From Okapia johnstoni (Eukaryota > Chordata > Mammalia > Artiodactyla > Giraffidae): DNA of 64,000 bases. Below the pieces are notes generated by a model. It did not search any database and was not told the origin of the DNA. It was given only the letters and a program-made list of their open reading frames with translations. Numbering within the stretch: position 1 is the first letter of the stretch; every line of letters begins with the position of its first letter. Shown piece by piece: positions 46,121-56,602 of the stretch. The position numbers and the translations under genes were made by a program. The stretch is taken from assembly GCA_024291935.2 (NCBI GenBank), contig CM044307.1:99267461-99331460 (forward strand), written 5' to 3'.

Positions 46121-46843
46121 CAGTTCAGTTCAGTTCAGTCGCTCAGTCATGTCCGACTCTTTGCGACCCCATGAATCGCAGCACGCCAGGCCTCCCTGTC
46201 CATCATCAACTCCCTGAGTCCACCCAAACCCATGTCCATCGAGTCGGTGATGCCATCCAGCCATCTCATCCTCTGTCGTCCCCTTCTCCTCCTGTCCTCA
46301 ATCTTTCCCAGCATCAGGGTCTTTTCCAAAGAGTCCGATCTTCACATCAGGTGGCCAAAGTATTGGAGTTTCAGCTTCAACATCAGTCCTTCCAATGAAC
46401 ACCCAGGACTGATTTCCTTTAGGATGGACTGGTTGGATCTCCTTGCAGTCCAAGGGACTCTCAAGAGTCTTCTCCAACACCACAGTTCAAAAGCATCAAT
46501 TCTGCGGTGCTCAGCTTTCTTTATAGTCCAACACTCACATCCATACATGACCAGTAGAAAAACCATAGCCTTGACTAGACAGACCTTTGTTGGCAAAGTA
46601 ATGTCTCTGCTTTTTAATATGCTGTCTAGGTTGGTTATAACATTCCTTCCAAGGAGTAAGTATCTTTTAATTTCATGGCTGCAGTCACCATCTGCAGTGA
46701 TTTTGGAGCCCAGAAAAATAAAGTCAGCCACTGTTTCCACTGTTTCCCCATCTATCTGCCATGAAGTGATGGGACTGGATGCCATGATCTTAGTTTTCTG
46801 AATGTTGAGCTTTAAGCCAACTTTTTCACTCTCCACTTTCACT
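46121..46843 (-). mobile_element. BovB LINE, 5' truncated
   Basis: Antisense BovB from 'cagttcagttcagttcagtc' to 'caactttttcactctccact'. It is among the least decayed copies here. No target duplication found. Confidence 0.94.
46147..46842 (-). pseudogene. BovB ORF C-terminal region, nearly open
   Basis: One frame runs 232 codons from KVESEKVGLKLNIQKTKIM to [13 protein letters not shown] (here IHGVAKSRT) with a single internal stop. The stop (TGA, plus-strand 46342-46344) follows QYFGHLM where relatives have an Arg CGA codon, and the frame ends at a second TGA after KSRT where relatives again have CGA Arg. Both are C-to-T changes at CpG. The piece covers the region downstream of the YADD core, including the Cys/Trp-rich block [20 protein letters not shown]. 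Confidence 0.85.
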
Positions 46844-47884
46844 TAAAGCAAGTCTAAAAATCATGTCAATTCACAATGGCTTTTATTTCCCTTTGTCTAG
46901 AGCGTGGTGTTAGCTGAATGTCCTGCCAGGAGGGCAAAGGGTCTGGGTCACCCTGTGACTCACTGTTCTTTCTTCCAACCGAGACGACACCTGAGTGGAG
47001 GAAGGAACATGATGCAGTCGGGTGAGATAGGGACACATATTTCCTTTTGACAGGAGCACAGATTTTTTTCCCTCTCTGGGAGAATCCCTAAAGACAGTAG
47101 CTAGTGGCTACTCAGCTCACCTCCACAACATTCCTGACCTTGTCTTTGTCGGAGGAGGATCAAGAAATTCTGGGATGAGACAAAGAGATAGATACACTAT
47201 ATGAAAAATCCTTATGTAGAAAAGTGCTATACAAGTATTGATGAGGTGTAATATTATTATTTCAAGGAGAAAATTCTCTTCCCCATATGAAGGTACCAAA
47301 TGGAATAAGGGGACATTTGGACTCTACCTTACAATCTTTTTTTTTAATCCAATACTTATTTAAATAACAACTCACTTCTTCTCAGAGCCAATAAGATTTA
47401 TAAATCACTATATTTTTTAATGCTGAGGAAAATAAAATTACCTCTAAGTGCTTCAAATCCCAGCAGTGATTTTAATGAACCAAGCTTGTTTTTAATCAAT
47501 ACTTAAGCTGCAGGGGTTTTATTTATTTATTTTTTTTTATGTTGTTGCTTTTAGATTTCTGTGCTTACAAAGAGAAAATAGTAAATGTTATGCTTGGAGA
47601 AGGGAAGTCATTTTGATGCCACAAATCAATAAGAAGCATTGTTCAGCTAAGTATGACAGATAAAAGTGGGAAAAAAAATGCCGTTTCCCAATCTTAAAAG
47701 AAATCACCATCATGAAGTATACTCAGGTAAGCCCCAGAAAAGGTAGCCTTTGAGCCTGGGGCTTTAGGATGTTTGCAGGAATCTTTTCAGGTTAATATGA
47801 GTCAAGTGTAATGCATTCCAGAACATTAAACCTGTCTTTAATTGTTAATCTCTTTTATTCGTAGACCATTTTATTTTGTACAAA
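46844..47884. other. Unrecognised DNA
   Basis: No gene or repeat recognised in about 1 kb. Confidence 0.4.
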
Positions 47885-48060
47885 CTACCTTTACCTCACA
47901 TTATATCCTTTAAATCTCACAACATTTCTGACAGGTAGACAGAGTGAGGTTTGATTATACTCATCCCACAGATGGAAAATTGGAAATTCTAAGATATTAA
48001 AAAATTAGCCTAAGGTCACGCAAACTGGTACATGGTAAAACACAGTGGGTATGTAATTCA
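47885..48060 (-). mobile_element. MIR SINE
   Basis: Antisense MIR: 'atcctttaaatctcacaaca', 'ctcatcccacagatggaaaa', 'ttagcctaaggtcacgcaaa' and 'ctggtacatggt' in the expected order. Confidence 0.65.
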
Positions 48061-48204
48061 TGTAGAATGTCAAGGGAGAGAATTTGTTTTTACTTCATAG
48101 CCAAAACGTTCCCAGTGAGTATATTGAAGAGAAGGGGTTAAGTTTCAAATATAAAAGTAATTAGATGCAAATTAAATTCTATAAATCCCACATAATCTTT
48201 ATTA

Positions 48205-48310
48205 ATTTAGTCAAGTAATATTTACTGTGTGCTGACTGCATGCTAGATGTAGTTACGATGCTGAGAATAGGGTAAAATCCAAGACAGTAGCAGTCCCTGA
48301 GTTTGAGAAA
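48205..48310 (-). mobile_element. L2 LINE 3' end
   Basis: Antisense L2 start: 'aagtaatatttactgtgtgc' then 'tgactgcatgctagatgtag', 'ctgagtttgagaaatttaca'. The following Bov-tA interrupts it. Confidence 0.5.
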
Positions 48311-48317
48311 TTTACAG

Positions 48318-48528
48318 TTCCCTGGTGATGCAGACAGTAAAAAAAATCTGACTGCAATGCAGGAGACCTGGGTTCAGTCTCTGGGTTGGGAACATCCCCT
48401 GAAGTAGGGAATGGCAACCCACTCCAGTATCCTTGCCTGGAGAATTACATGGACAGAGGATCTAGGGAGGCTACGGTCCGTGGGATCCCAAAGAGTTGGA
48501 CATGACTGAGCAACTTCCACACACATAC
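48318..48528 (+). mobile_element. Bov-tA SINE
   Basis: Head 'ttccctggtgatgcagacag', 'actgcaatgcaggagacctg', Bov-A unit 'cccactccagtatccttgcc' and 3' end 'gagttggacatgactgagca'. Confidence 0.93.
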
Positions 48529-48674
48529 ACGCAGTCTAACAAATTATGGTGGAGTGGAGTTTTTCTGGACCACTTATATCCAGTTTTCCTATTAAGTAAT
48601 TTGACATTGTACATTCAAATTTAAAATAAGTAAAATTTGACACAGCAATTCTACTTTTAAGATTTATTGTAAAG

Positions 48675-48950
48675 TGTGGCCAAGGTGTTGGTATAGGAGG
48701 AACCTGAGCTTACTTCTTCCCGTAAGCACACCATAATCACAACTAGTTACAGAATAGCTGTATGATAATGACCTAAGGACTAGCAGAAAAGATTTTCCAT
48801 AGCTAAAAATATAAAGAAGGAACCATAATTAGATAGGTAGGAGGGGCAGGGATGTGATATAGTCAAGACCTACACTCTCAAGTAGGCAACCCACAAATGG
48901 GAGGACAGTCATAATTGTGGAGGAGACCTCTGAGTGACATTGAGTTGTTT
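48675..48950 (+). mobile_element. L1 5' UTR remnant
   Basis: Sense L1 5' region: 'gtggccaaggtgttggtata' then 'ggaggaacctgagcttactt', 'gactagcagaaaagattttc', 'gataggtaggaggggcaggg', 'acccacaaatgggaggacag'. This is the order of the 5' UTR of older placental L1s. ORF1 does not follow recognisably. Confidence 0.6.
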
Positions 48951-49449
48951 TATTTTTCTGTGAAAGATTATATATATTCATAGCAGAGTGGATCTGTTAG
49001 CCTACGTCCTGCACAGAGTCTCAGAATTCCAACAATCGTCTTTATTTCATTTCATTTCTGCTCCTTTCTGTCCAAGCTGGCAGCATTTCTGCTTAAGTGA
49101 CTGATTGGATCCATGGATTGCATGTCTAATCTCTCTAGCAAAAACTTGCACAGTCAGACCTTGGCCCTGTCTCAGATCATACGATCTGAACAGGCTGAAA
49201 AATTTCCAAAATGTAAGTTCCTTTTTGCTTAACAGTTCCTTTTAAAATTCATCTATTTCTCTCACATTTGCTGTAAGCAGCAATGAGAAACCAGGTTACA
49301 TCTTCAACATTTTGCTAGGAAATCTCCTCAGCTAATTATCCAAGCTTATTGCCTAAAGTTCCACTTTCCACTCAACAGCAGAAAATAATTCAGCCAAGAT
49401 TTTTGCCACTTTACAAAAGAATATATATTTTGAAATATGGCCAAGATGG
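48951..49449. other. Unrecognised DNA between two L1 pieces
   Basis: No family recognised. It may be unrelated DNA or degraded internal L1. Confidence 0.35.
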
Positions 49450-49545
49450 ATTCAATGTATAATTCAATGGATAAATTCCTGGAAATGCACAGTCTCCCAG
49501 GACTGCATCAGAAAGAAATATGTAATATGAACACACCAATTTAAA
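49450..49545 (+). mobile_element. L1 ORF2 fragment
   Basis: 'caatggataaattcctggaa' then 'atgcacagtctcccaggact', 'gcatcagaaagaaatatgta' and 'gaacacaccaattt' match the L1 ORF2 stretch coding DKFLE...LPxLNQEE...NTPI. It is too short and decayed to code. Confidence 0.6.
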
Positions 49546-49559
49546 AAAGTTTGCTCAAA

Positions 49560-49594
49560 AAAACAAACAAAAAATAAAAATAAAAATAAAAAAA
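49560..49594 (+). mobile_element. Poly(A)-only insertion with target duplication
   Basis: A pure A-rich stretch with C and T interruptions lies between two copies of 'ttaaaaagtttgctcaaa' (49541-49559, with one extra A, and 49595-49612). The duplicated site begins with TT/AAAA, the L1 endonuclease consensus. This looks like a retrotransposition product retaining only its tail. Confidence 0.55.
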
Positions 49595-50020
49595 TTAAAA
49601 AGTTTGCTCAAACTCATGTCCATTGAATCAGAGATGCTATCCAGCCATCTCATCCTCTGTCATCCCCTTCTCCTCTTGGCCTCAATCTTTCCCAACATTA
49701 GGGTCTTTTCCAAAGGTTTGGCTTTTCACATCAGGTGGCCAAAATATTGGAGTTTTAGCTTCAACATCAGTAATTCCAATGAATATTCAGGGCTAATTTC
49801 CTTTAAGATTGACTCGTTTAACCTCCTTGCAGTCCAAGGGTCTCTCAAGAATCTTCTCCAGCACCACAGTTCAAAAAAATCAGTTCTTCGGTGCTCAGCC
49901 TTTTCTATGGTCCTTCTCTCATATATGTACTTGACTACTGGAAAAACCATAGCCTTGACTATGTGGAGCTTTGTCAGCAAAATAATGTCTCTGCTTTTTA
50001 AACTCTGTCTAGGTTTGTCA

Positions 50021-50212
50021 GTCGCTCAGTCATGTCAGACTCTACAATCCATGGACTGTAGCCTCCCAGGCTCCTCTGTCCATGGAATGCTCCAGGCAAG
50101 AATACTGGAGTTGGATGCCATTTACTTCTCCAGGGTATCTTCCTGATCTTCCAGACCTGGGTCTCCTGCACTGCAGGTGAATTCTTTCACTGTCTGAGCC
50201 ACCAGGGAAGCC
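50021..50212 (-). mobile_element. Bov-tA SINE inside BovB
   Basis: Antisense Bov-tA ('gtcgctcagtcatgtcagac', 'ccaggcaagaatactggagt', head 'gagccaccagggaagcc'). 'aggtttgtca' occurs before it (50011-50020) and after a 10-base filler (50223-50232). The insertion point is the same BovB site as that of the Bov-A2 at 17563. Confidence 0.92.
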
Positions 50213-50378
50213 ATAGCTTTCCAGGTTTGTCACAACTTTCCTTCCAAAGAGCAAATGTATCTTAATTTCATGGCTGCAGTCACCGTCTACAATGATTTTG
50301 GAACCCACAAAAATAAAGTTTGTCACTGTTTCCAGTTTTCCCCCTTCTATTTGCCATGCAGTGATGGGACTGGACACC

Positions 50379-50624
50379 CTAATCAATTTTTTGAGTGTTG
50401 AGTTTTAAGTCAGCTTTTTCACTCTCCTCTTTCACTTTCATCAAGAAGCTCTTCAGTTCCTCTTCACTTTCTGCCATAAGGGTGGTGTCATCTGCATATC
50501 TGAGGTTGTTGATATTTCTCCCGGCAATCTTGATTTCAGCTTGTGATTCATCCAGCCCAGCATTTTGCATGATGTACTCTGCGTGTAAGTTAAATAAGCA
50601 GGGTGACAATATACAGCCTATCAT
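50379..50624 (-). pseudogene. BovB RT catalytic segment
   Basis: An 81-codon frame beginning IGCILSPCLFNLHAEYIMQNAGLDE (the first residues belong to RT motif B) and containing LRYADDTTLMAESEEEL with YADD intact. It ends in KLNTQKID with a shift before the KIMASSPITSW block, which reopens in another frame at 50386. Dead copy. Confidence 0.82.
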
Positions 50625-50850
50625 ATCGAATTTGGAACCAGTCTGTTGTTCTGCATCTGGTTTTAATTGTTGCTTCTTGAACTGGATAGAGGTTCTCAGA
50701 AGACAGGTAAGGTGGTCTCTTTAAAATTTTCTACAGCTTTTTGTGATCCACACAGTCAGACATTTAGTGTAGTCAATGAAGCAGAAGTAGAAGCTTTTCT
50801 GGAATTTGTTTGCTTTTTCTATGATACAATGAATGTTGGCAATTAGTGCT

Positions 50851-52139
50851 GGGAAAACTACGTGCTACTATTTCTTATATACCGTAAGCAAAAGAATAAA
50901 AAGCTGGACCACAGGAAAGAATGTGAATGATGTAAGTGTCCAAATATACAAATACATACTCAAAATCAGAGAAACAAAAACTTGGTTATTCCTTCAACTT
51001 CAAAATATTTTCTTCTTATGGTTTGTTTTTTGCTATCAAAATTTGCTAAATGCAATAAAAAGTACAGCTTATTTGTCAACCACTCTCAGAACCATGGAAA
51101 AGCCTATGTGAAGAATTTTGATTGAGTGTTTAGTTTATATCTCTTTTCAGGTAGAATTTTCCCATAGACAAGCAATTATTCCTCCTAAACTCCATCTAAG
51201 TTTCTTCCAGTTTCCAAAACCTGATCTTAACTTACACTATAAAAATGCCAGTTTTGCCTTATATGAAATGAATGCAGAAAAAAAGATAATCTGTTTATTT
51301 AATAGTTTGATTTATATGATTCAGATTTCCTGAATATTTTATTCCCCCTTTGGGAGCCTTTAGGTTTGGAAAAGTAGTTCTAAACTTCCACTTGGTAGAG
51401 ACTTCTGTAAATTCTCATGTACTGTGTTTAGATTGTGAAAGGTGAAGCCTGCATCATTCTTTAGATAAATGAACAGATTCTCTCACTGACATGGTACAAT
51501 ACATCACCAAAGATCATCTACTATATCTATGCCAGGGACTGGGAAAAAGGGGGCGGTGTAAATAAAATTAGAGAAGTCATAACTTCAGACTCCCAACCTC
51601 AGGACTCTGGACAGTGAACTCTTTAATCTCTGTGTTGAAAAGAGTCACGATATATTGAGGGGAAAATAGATGTGTGGTCTGAATTGCCGACTCCCATCCA
51701 GGGAGTGACACTCATTTTGTAATTTTGACTTGGTCCAAAAGGTCTATGTTTTTTCTGACTTCTCCATTCATTATGTGTGTTTTAAACGGGAACGAGCAGT
51801 CATTATTTGCTTTGATCAGATCCATGTAATTATCGTATTAGAGTGACGTTACTAACACTTTATTGGCTACTGGAGCTGTGCTGAAGAAGACATTGAGGTC
51901 CAGCACAAGCTCATTGGCAGAATGCTAAACTCCATCAGTGGTATCTGCCATCTGCAAAAATATCCCACATTTGCCCTCTGTTGAAGTCGCCAACTGGCAC
52001 TCTACATTCTGGAAAGTTACACAAACCAAGCTTCTCTGGCTGGTTTATAAGAGAAATCCTTAAGAATGAAGATACTAGTGAGAATTTTTATTTTAGGAAG
52101 AAAACAAGGGGCAATTTGCTTGTGGTAAGAGAAAACTCT
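50851..52139. other. Unrecognised DNA
   Basis: No gene or repeat recognised. The frames at 50833-51111 (92 codons) and 51118-51333 (71 codons) have no recognisable features. Confidence 0.4.
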
Positions 52140-52310
52140 AACCTTGATCTTTTTAATCTGTGTGACTTGAACAAGTTATTATAATTCTCTGTATTATTAT
52201 TTCTTCACTGGTAAATGGGGATTGTGCTTGTCTTTCCTCAAGAGGTTGTTATGAGGACATTTTCCAAGGTTTTACTCTGAATCAAGTACTTTGCTGTACA
52301 TTGTATCTAG
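52140..52310 (+). mobile_element. MIR SINE
   Basis: Sense MIR: 'tctgtgtgacttgaacaagt' then 'tattataattctctgt', 'tcttcactggtaaatgggga', 'caagaggttgttatgaggac'. These are the standard MIR core blocks in order. Confidence 0.75.
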
Positions 52311-52504
52311 TTGAAAGTGAAGAAACTGAGTCAAGTCCTAATAGACAAATTCTAGTGGATCATCTAGTTCTAATGGATTAAAAGTTTAGTGATATAGTGG
52401 GTTTTACTGACATGGCAAGAGTGGCAAATGGTCTTTTACCATTAGGCCAGATGTGTTACTCCTTGAGACTTGTGGTCAAAGTTACATTAATATCATCTCA
52501 GTAA

Positions 52505-52717
52505 ACCTGGTGGCTTAGATGGTAATGAATCTGCCTGCAATGCAGGAGACCTGGGTTCAGTCCTTGGGTTGGGAAGATGCCGTGGAAGAGGAAAAAGCAA
52601 CCCACTCCAATATTCTTGCCTGGAAAATCCCATGGACAGAGGAGCCTGGTGGGCTACAGTCCATGGTGTCGCAAACAGTCAGAAAAGACTGGGCGACTAT
52701 CACTTTCACTTTCACAA
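52505..52717 (+). mobile_element. Bov-tA SINE
   Basis: Head 'cctggtggcttagatggtaa', 'ctgcaatgcaggagacctgg', Bov-A unit 'cactccaatattcttgcctg', tail 'ctatcactttcactttcac'. Confidence 0.93.
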
Positions 52718-53334
52718 TAATGAGCACACTGGTTCTAGATCTTGGTTACCAAGGATTCTTGAAGAAACGTTCAAATCTAGAACTTGGTCAGTAAACATAT
52801 AAGATGAGCCTGGAGCATCTTTAATTTCAGAAGCAGTACTACCACAAATACAGTGTATGATACAGGAGCCAACTAAAGAACTCCCAGTAGCCAGAGCTGG
52901 AACAATTTGATCAGCCCATCCTGGATTTTCATCCAAATCATTAATTAACATGTATGAGTTCATACTTATGTAAATAAATGAATAAATGAGTAAATAGGGA
53001 ATAGACAAGTCTCTCACATAGGAAAATCTGCATAATCTATATAGATACCTTGTCCTGAAGGAAGTGGAGTATAACTCCCCATTCCCTAAGTGTGAGCTGT
53101 ACACAGGGACTTCTTTCCAAAGAGTGAGTGTGGAAAGAGGGAAAAAGAGTCATTCTACAATAGAGATGCCTGACAAACAGTACCTCAGTCAGGTGATCAA
53201 GACTAACATCAACAGTGATGTATTGATAGTATACACCCTTGATGAACTCTGATGACAATGGTCTTTTAAAAAATATTACTTCTCTGGTCTTTCTCCCCAA
53301 AACCTATAGCCAAGGTCAGACAAATCTCAATGAA
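52718..53334. other. Unrecognised DNA
   Basis: No gene or repeat recognised. Minus-strand frames of 130 and 87 codons have no family resemblance that I can see. Confidence 0.35.
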
Positions 53335-53995
53335 GGCATATTTTATGAAAAAATCTGGCAGTACTCTTCAAAATTACCAAGGCCATCAAAAATAAGTAAA
53401 GTCCGAGAAACTGTCACAATCAAGAAGAGGTTAAAGAGACATCTTAACTACATATAATGTACGTCCTGGATGGAACCGTGAAGCTACAAGAAGCCATTTG
53501 GGAACAACTAAAGTGAAGTGAAGTGAAGTCACTCAGTCGTGTCCGACTCTTTGTGACCAACCCCATGGACTGTAGCCCACTAGGCTCCTCCCATGGGATT
53601 TTCCAGGCAAGAGTACTGGAGTGGGTTGCCATTTCCTTCTCCAGAGGATTTTCCCCACCCAGGGATCGAACCCAGGTCTCCCGCATTGTAGGCAGATGCT
53701 TTACTATCTGAGCCACCAGAGTGGGTCTTGGGAACAACTAAGGAAATCTGAATAAAGTGGAGACTTCAGTTAGTAAGAACCCATCATTATTTATTCGTTA
53801 ATTATAAGAAATGTGTCATACTAATGTTGCTAGTGGGGAAACTGAGGGTGAGATACATGGAAATGCTTTGTACCATCTTTGCAATTTTTCTGTCATCCAA
53901 AACTATCCTAAAATTAAAATTTGTTTTACAATCATATTGATAGGAATATATCTTCCCCATGGGAATATAACAGAGTTCTTCACAATAAAATGAAA
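53335..53995 (+). mobile_element. Probable old L1M-type 3' end, split by Bov-tA
   Basis: 'aaaaataagtaaagtccgag' then 'aaactgtcacaatcaagaag', 'gtacgtcctggatggaaccg', 'aaggaaatctgaataaagtg', 'tgcaatttttctgtcatcca' and 'aaactatcctaaaattaaa' follow the order of a common mammalian repeat whose 3' end resembles L1M 3' UTRs. Family name uncertain; the order and the SINE-split pattern are clear. Confidence 0.45.
53512..53727 (-). mobile_element. Bov-tA SINE with 14-base target duplication
   Basis: Antisense Bov-tA with a (GAAGT)n tail, 'gtcactcagtcgtgtccgac', 'ggattttccccacccaggga', head 'gagccaccagagtgggtc'. A perfect duplication 'ttgggaacaactaa' flanks it (53498-53511 and 53728-53741). A 4-base insertion occurs at 'gaccaaccccatgg'. 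Confidence 0.95.
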
Positions 53996-54849
53996 AAAAC
54001 AATGAAAGCCATGAGTAAAGTCAAAAATTCTCATCCCTAAAAGCTAGACCAGAATTCACTCAGTACTTTCTTTCCCTTACAGAACAAAGCAAGATTGAGA
54101 AATGAATGCCTGTTTCTATCTTCATATATCATTTACTAGGGGATTTTTGCAGAAGCTAAGGCCTATTGCTGGTGATTTGTTATGGAAGTGAATACTGAAA
54201 ACATCTCTGGTCAATATCATTTGGGTAAGAAAAGATATACTCATACGTCTCTGGTCAATAAGTTGTCAATAAGAGATGGCAGAAATCATGTGTGGATATT
54301 TACCTAACTCTTGAAATCGAAAATTTTAAGGCAATAGCAAGTAGGACCTCATTAATTTTCTATAGAAATGTATAATAACACCTAAGGAGAAGATGAAGGT
54401 TAGAGGGATCTTTGGAAGTAAAGGGCAGAGACAGGATAAGCAACATACCCACATGACACTCCAGGATAAAGCGGGGATTGAGGCAGTGGGGTCTAGCTCA
54501 GGGTGTGGAGTAATATCCTACACCCCTCCTCTTGCTAAACCTCTACAGCTTAGGTAAATTGCTTACGTCCTTGAGTAAAAAAGTGCATAAAACTTCATTG
54601 GAATCCTGTGTGTGTTCAGTTAGGTAGCAGTGACCCTTGAAGTGATAAACTTGCCCACCAAAAACTGTTTAGATAATGGATATCACAGGCTGCTGGTTGG
54701 TCATGACTTGCCTCTGTTCAAGATGATGCAACTTAAGGTGTTGCAAGTTTGATTGCTCATACTTCAAGGATGCTTAGGGACACTTTGTGGGTCAGAAAAT
54801 AACTTCTTGACAATTTCCTCTCAGAAGAAAAAACAACCAGAAACACTTA
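53996..54849. other. Unrecognised DNA
   Basis: No gene or repeat recognised. Confidence 0.4.
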
Positions 54850-55097
54850 AATAATACTTTGTCCTTTATTAATACTTCAAGTAGATCCTTGGTTATTTAA
54901 ATGCCTTCATGTACTCATCACCTTGAGGGTAAGAGTGAGCTGAAGAGAAAGAAAGCAGGGCATACCCAAAACCCTTCTACATCCCCAAGGACACAGAAAC
55001 CCTTGGAGGTGCAAGCAGTCACCCTCAGAATGGCATGGGGCTGAGTCAGTTCTCCTGCCCAGCAGTAAGGCAGCAGGACCTGGCTTGTACGTGGCAG
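54850..55097 (-). other. Weak candidate terminal exon (non-coding)
   Basis: Read on the minus strand, a pyrimidine-rich 'atttctttcccag' acceptor at about 55110-55098 precedes 230 bases of relatively GC-rich sequence. This is followed by an AATAAA signal (plus-strand 'tttatt' at 54865-54870) and an A/T-rich end. The combination could be a last exon of a transcript from the minus strand. A 71-codon frame (55122-54907) crosses it but has no known domain. It could equally be coincidence. Confidence 0.2.
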
Positions 55098-56118
55098 CTG
55101 GGAAAGAAATATAGATGTTCAAGTTTTACATAATGTGTTGAGTTTTCTCTCTCACTCAGAAAACTAGGTGTCCCTTTGTCCCTTTTTTTGTTTGATTCTT
55201 TTAGTTTGCAAAGAAAAGGGATACATAAAGGAGGCTTATTATACGAATATGCAGGAGGAAAGACAGGCTAGAAATTGTGAAAGGCAGCAATTGCTTTTAA
55301 AGCAGGCCTTACGGAAACTGGATTGACATTTGGAAGCTGGAAGATTGTTCAGAGGAACTCACTGATTCCTCAGAAACAGGCATTTTTTTTTTCAAAGTAT
55401 ACTAGTGCTCTATGATTTGGGTGACTTTCTTCCGTTATCCCTATCTCTCTGCCTCTAATATTCTGGGATCTATGATTACCTTTTCACTATTCATCACATT
55501 AGCCTATGTTTTTCATAGAATCTGCTTTCTCAAGGTTTTTGCGACTATTATTGGAGTCTCTCTGCATGCCTTAAAGTTACAGGAGAATCTAGTTCATTTG
55601 GAAATTCACCATCTGGTTCAAGGAATGCCCACTGGGCAGGGCTTTTTGTCACAGTAGATCAGTGACCATCCTATACTTTGGTAAAGTCAAGGGGCATAGA
55701 CAACATGCTTGTGGAAAACTGGACAATGAGCACTAGCTGTTCAATATAATTCAGCTGAAGAAATCCCAGATTGAACCCTGCCCCTCAGAGAATACTTAAA
55801 GATGCTCAGTGCATTAGAAAATGAAGGAGCCTGTTAGGTGCAGTCGACTTTGGTTAAAGGGGACAACTGTCCATGGTCCTGGATGCCACTGTCCCAGGCA
55901 GAAGGCAGCAGTGGACATGGATAATTTTCTCAGGATGGCCTGTGGGCATAGCAGGCATTTGGGTTCTTTTTTTTCTTTCTTTCTTCTTCCATTCCTTCCC
56001 AGACTAGAAATAATTCAAGAACACAATAATGAAATGTTTATAAAGTTTACTAGGAATAAGGACCAAACTGTGCTTAGAGTGGAATTTTGTGGTACATGTA
56101 CAAGGAAGCTTCAATTAA
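55098..56118. other. Unrecognised DNA with a pyrimidine tract
   Basis: No gene or repeat family recognised. A T/C-rich tract lies at about 55967-56000. Confidence 0.4.
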
Positions 56119-56602
56119 GTTCAGTTCAGTCACTCAGTTGTGTCCGACTCTTTGCGACCCCATGGGCTGCGGTATGCCAGGCTTCCCCATCCGTCACCAC
56201 CTCCCAGAGTTTACTCAAACTCATGTCCATTGAGTCAGTGATGCCATCCAACTATCGCATCCTCTGTCATCCCCTTCTCCTCCCACCTTCAATATTTCCT
56301 AGCATCAGGGTCTTTTCAAATGAGTCAGTTCTTTGAAGCAGGTGGTCAAAGTTTTGGAGTTTCAGCTTCAGCATCAGTCCTTCCAATGAACATTCAGGAC
56401 TGATTTCCTTTAGGATGGACTGTTGGATCTCCTTGCAGTCCAAGGGACTCTCAAGAGTCTTCTCCAACACCACAGTTCAAAAGCATCGATTCTTTGGCGC
56501 TCAGCTTTCTTTATAGTCCAACTTGAGAGACTATAGTCCATCTATACATGACTACTGGAAAAGGCATAGCTTTGACTAGACGGACCTTTGTTGGCAAAAT
56601 GA
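56119..56602 (-). mobile_element. BovB LINE, 5' truncated
   Basis: Antisense BovB from 'gttcagttcagtcactcagt' to 'acggacctttgttggcaaaa'. An odd duplicated phrase ('gtccaacttgagagactata' then 'gtcca') occurs at 56516-56540. Coding frames are broken. Confidence 0.92.

Larger units (their letters stand above)
49602..50850 (-). mobile_element. BovB LINE, interrupted by Bov-tA
   Basis: Antisense BovB from 'gtttgctcaaactcatgtcc' (the last ~110 bases of the 3' end are missing) through the C-terminal region, interrupted at 50021-50212, then on to the RT core and 'caatgaatgttggcaatta'. A 3' truncation is unusual for a LINE and suggests deletion or rearrangement at the left edge. Confidence 0.9.

Noticed and set aside
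49604..50146. A 180-codon open frame on the plus strand, and similar frames at 46232-46801 and 15343-15753
   Set aside because: These are the antisense of the BovB C-terminal coding region. The true coding strand is minus, where the BovB blocks are readable.
52712..53104. A 130-codon open frame on the minus strand
   Set aside because: No recognisable family or domain, no splice or promoter context, and overlapping frames of similar length on both strands.
55821..56336. A 171-codon open frame on the plus strand
   Set aside because: Its 3' half is antisense BovB read in the wrong direction, and the 5' half has no recognisable features. It is a chance fusion frame.
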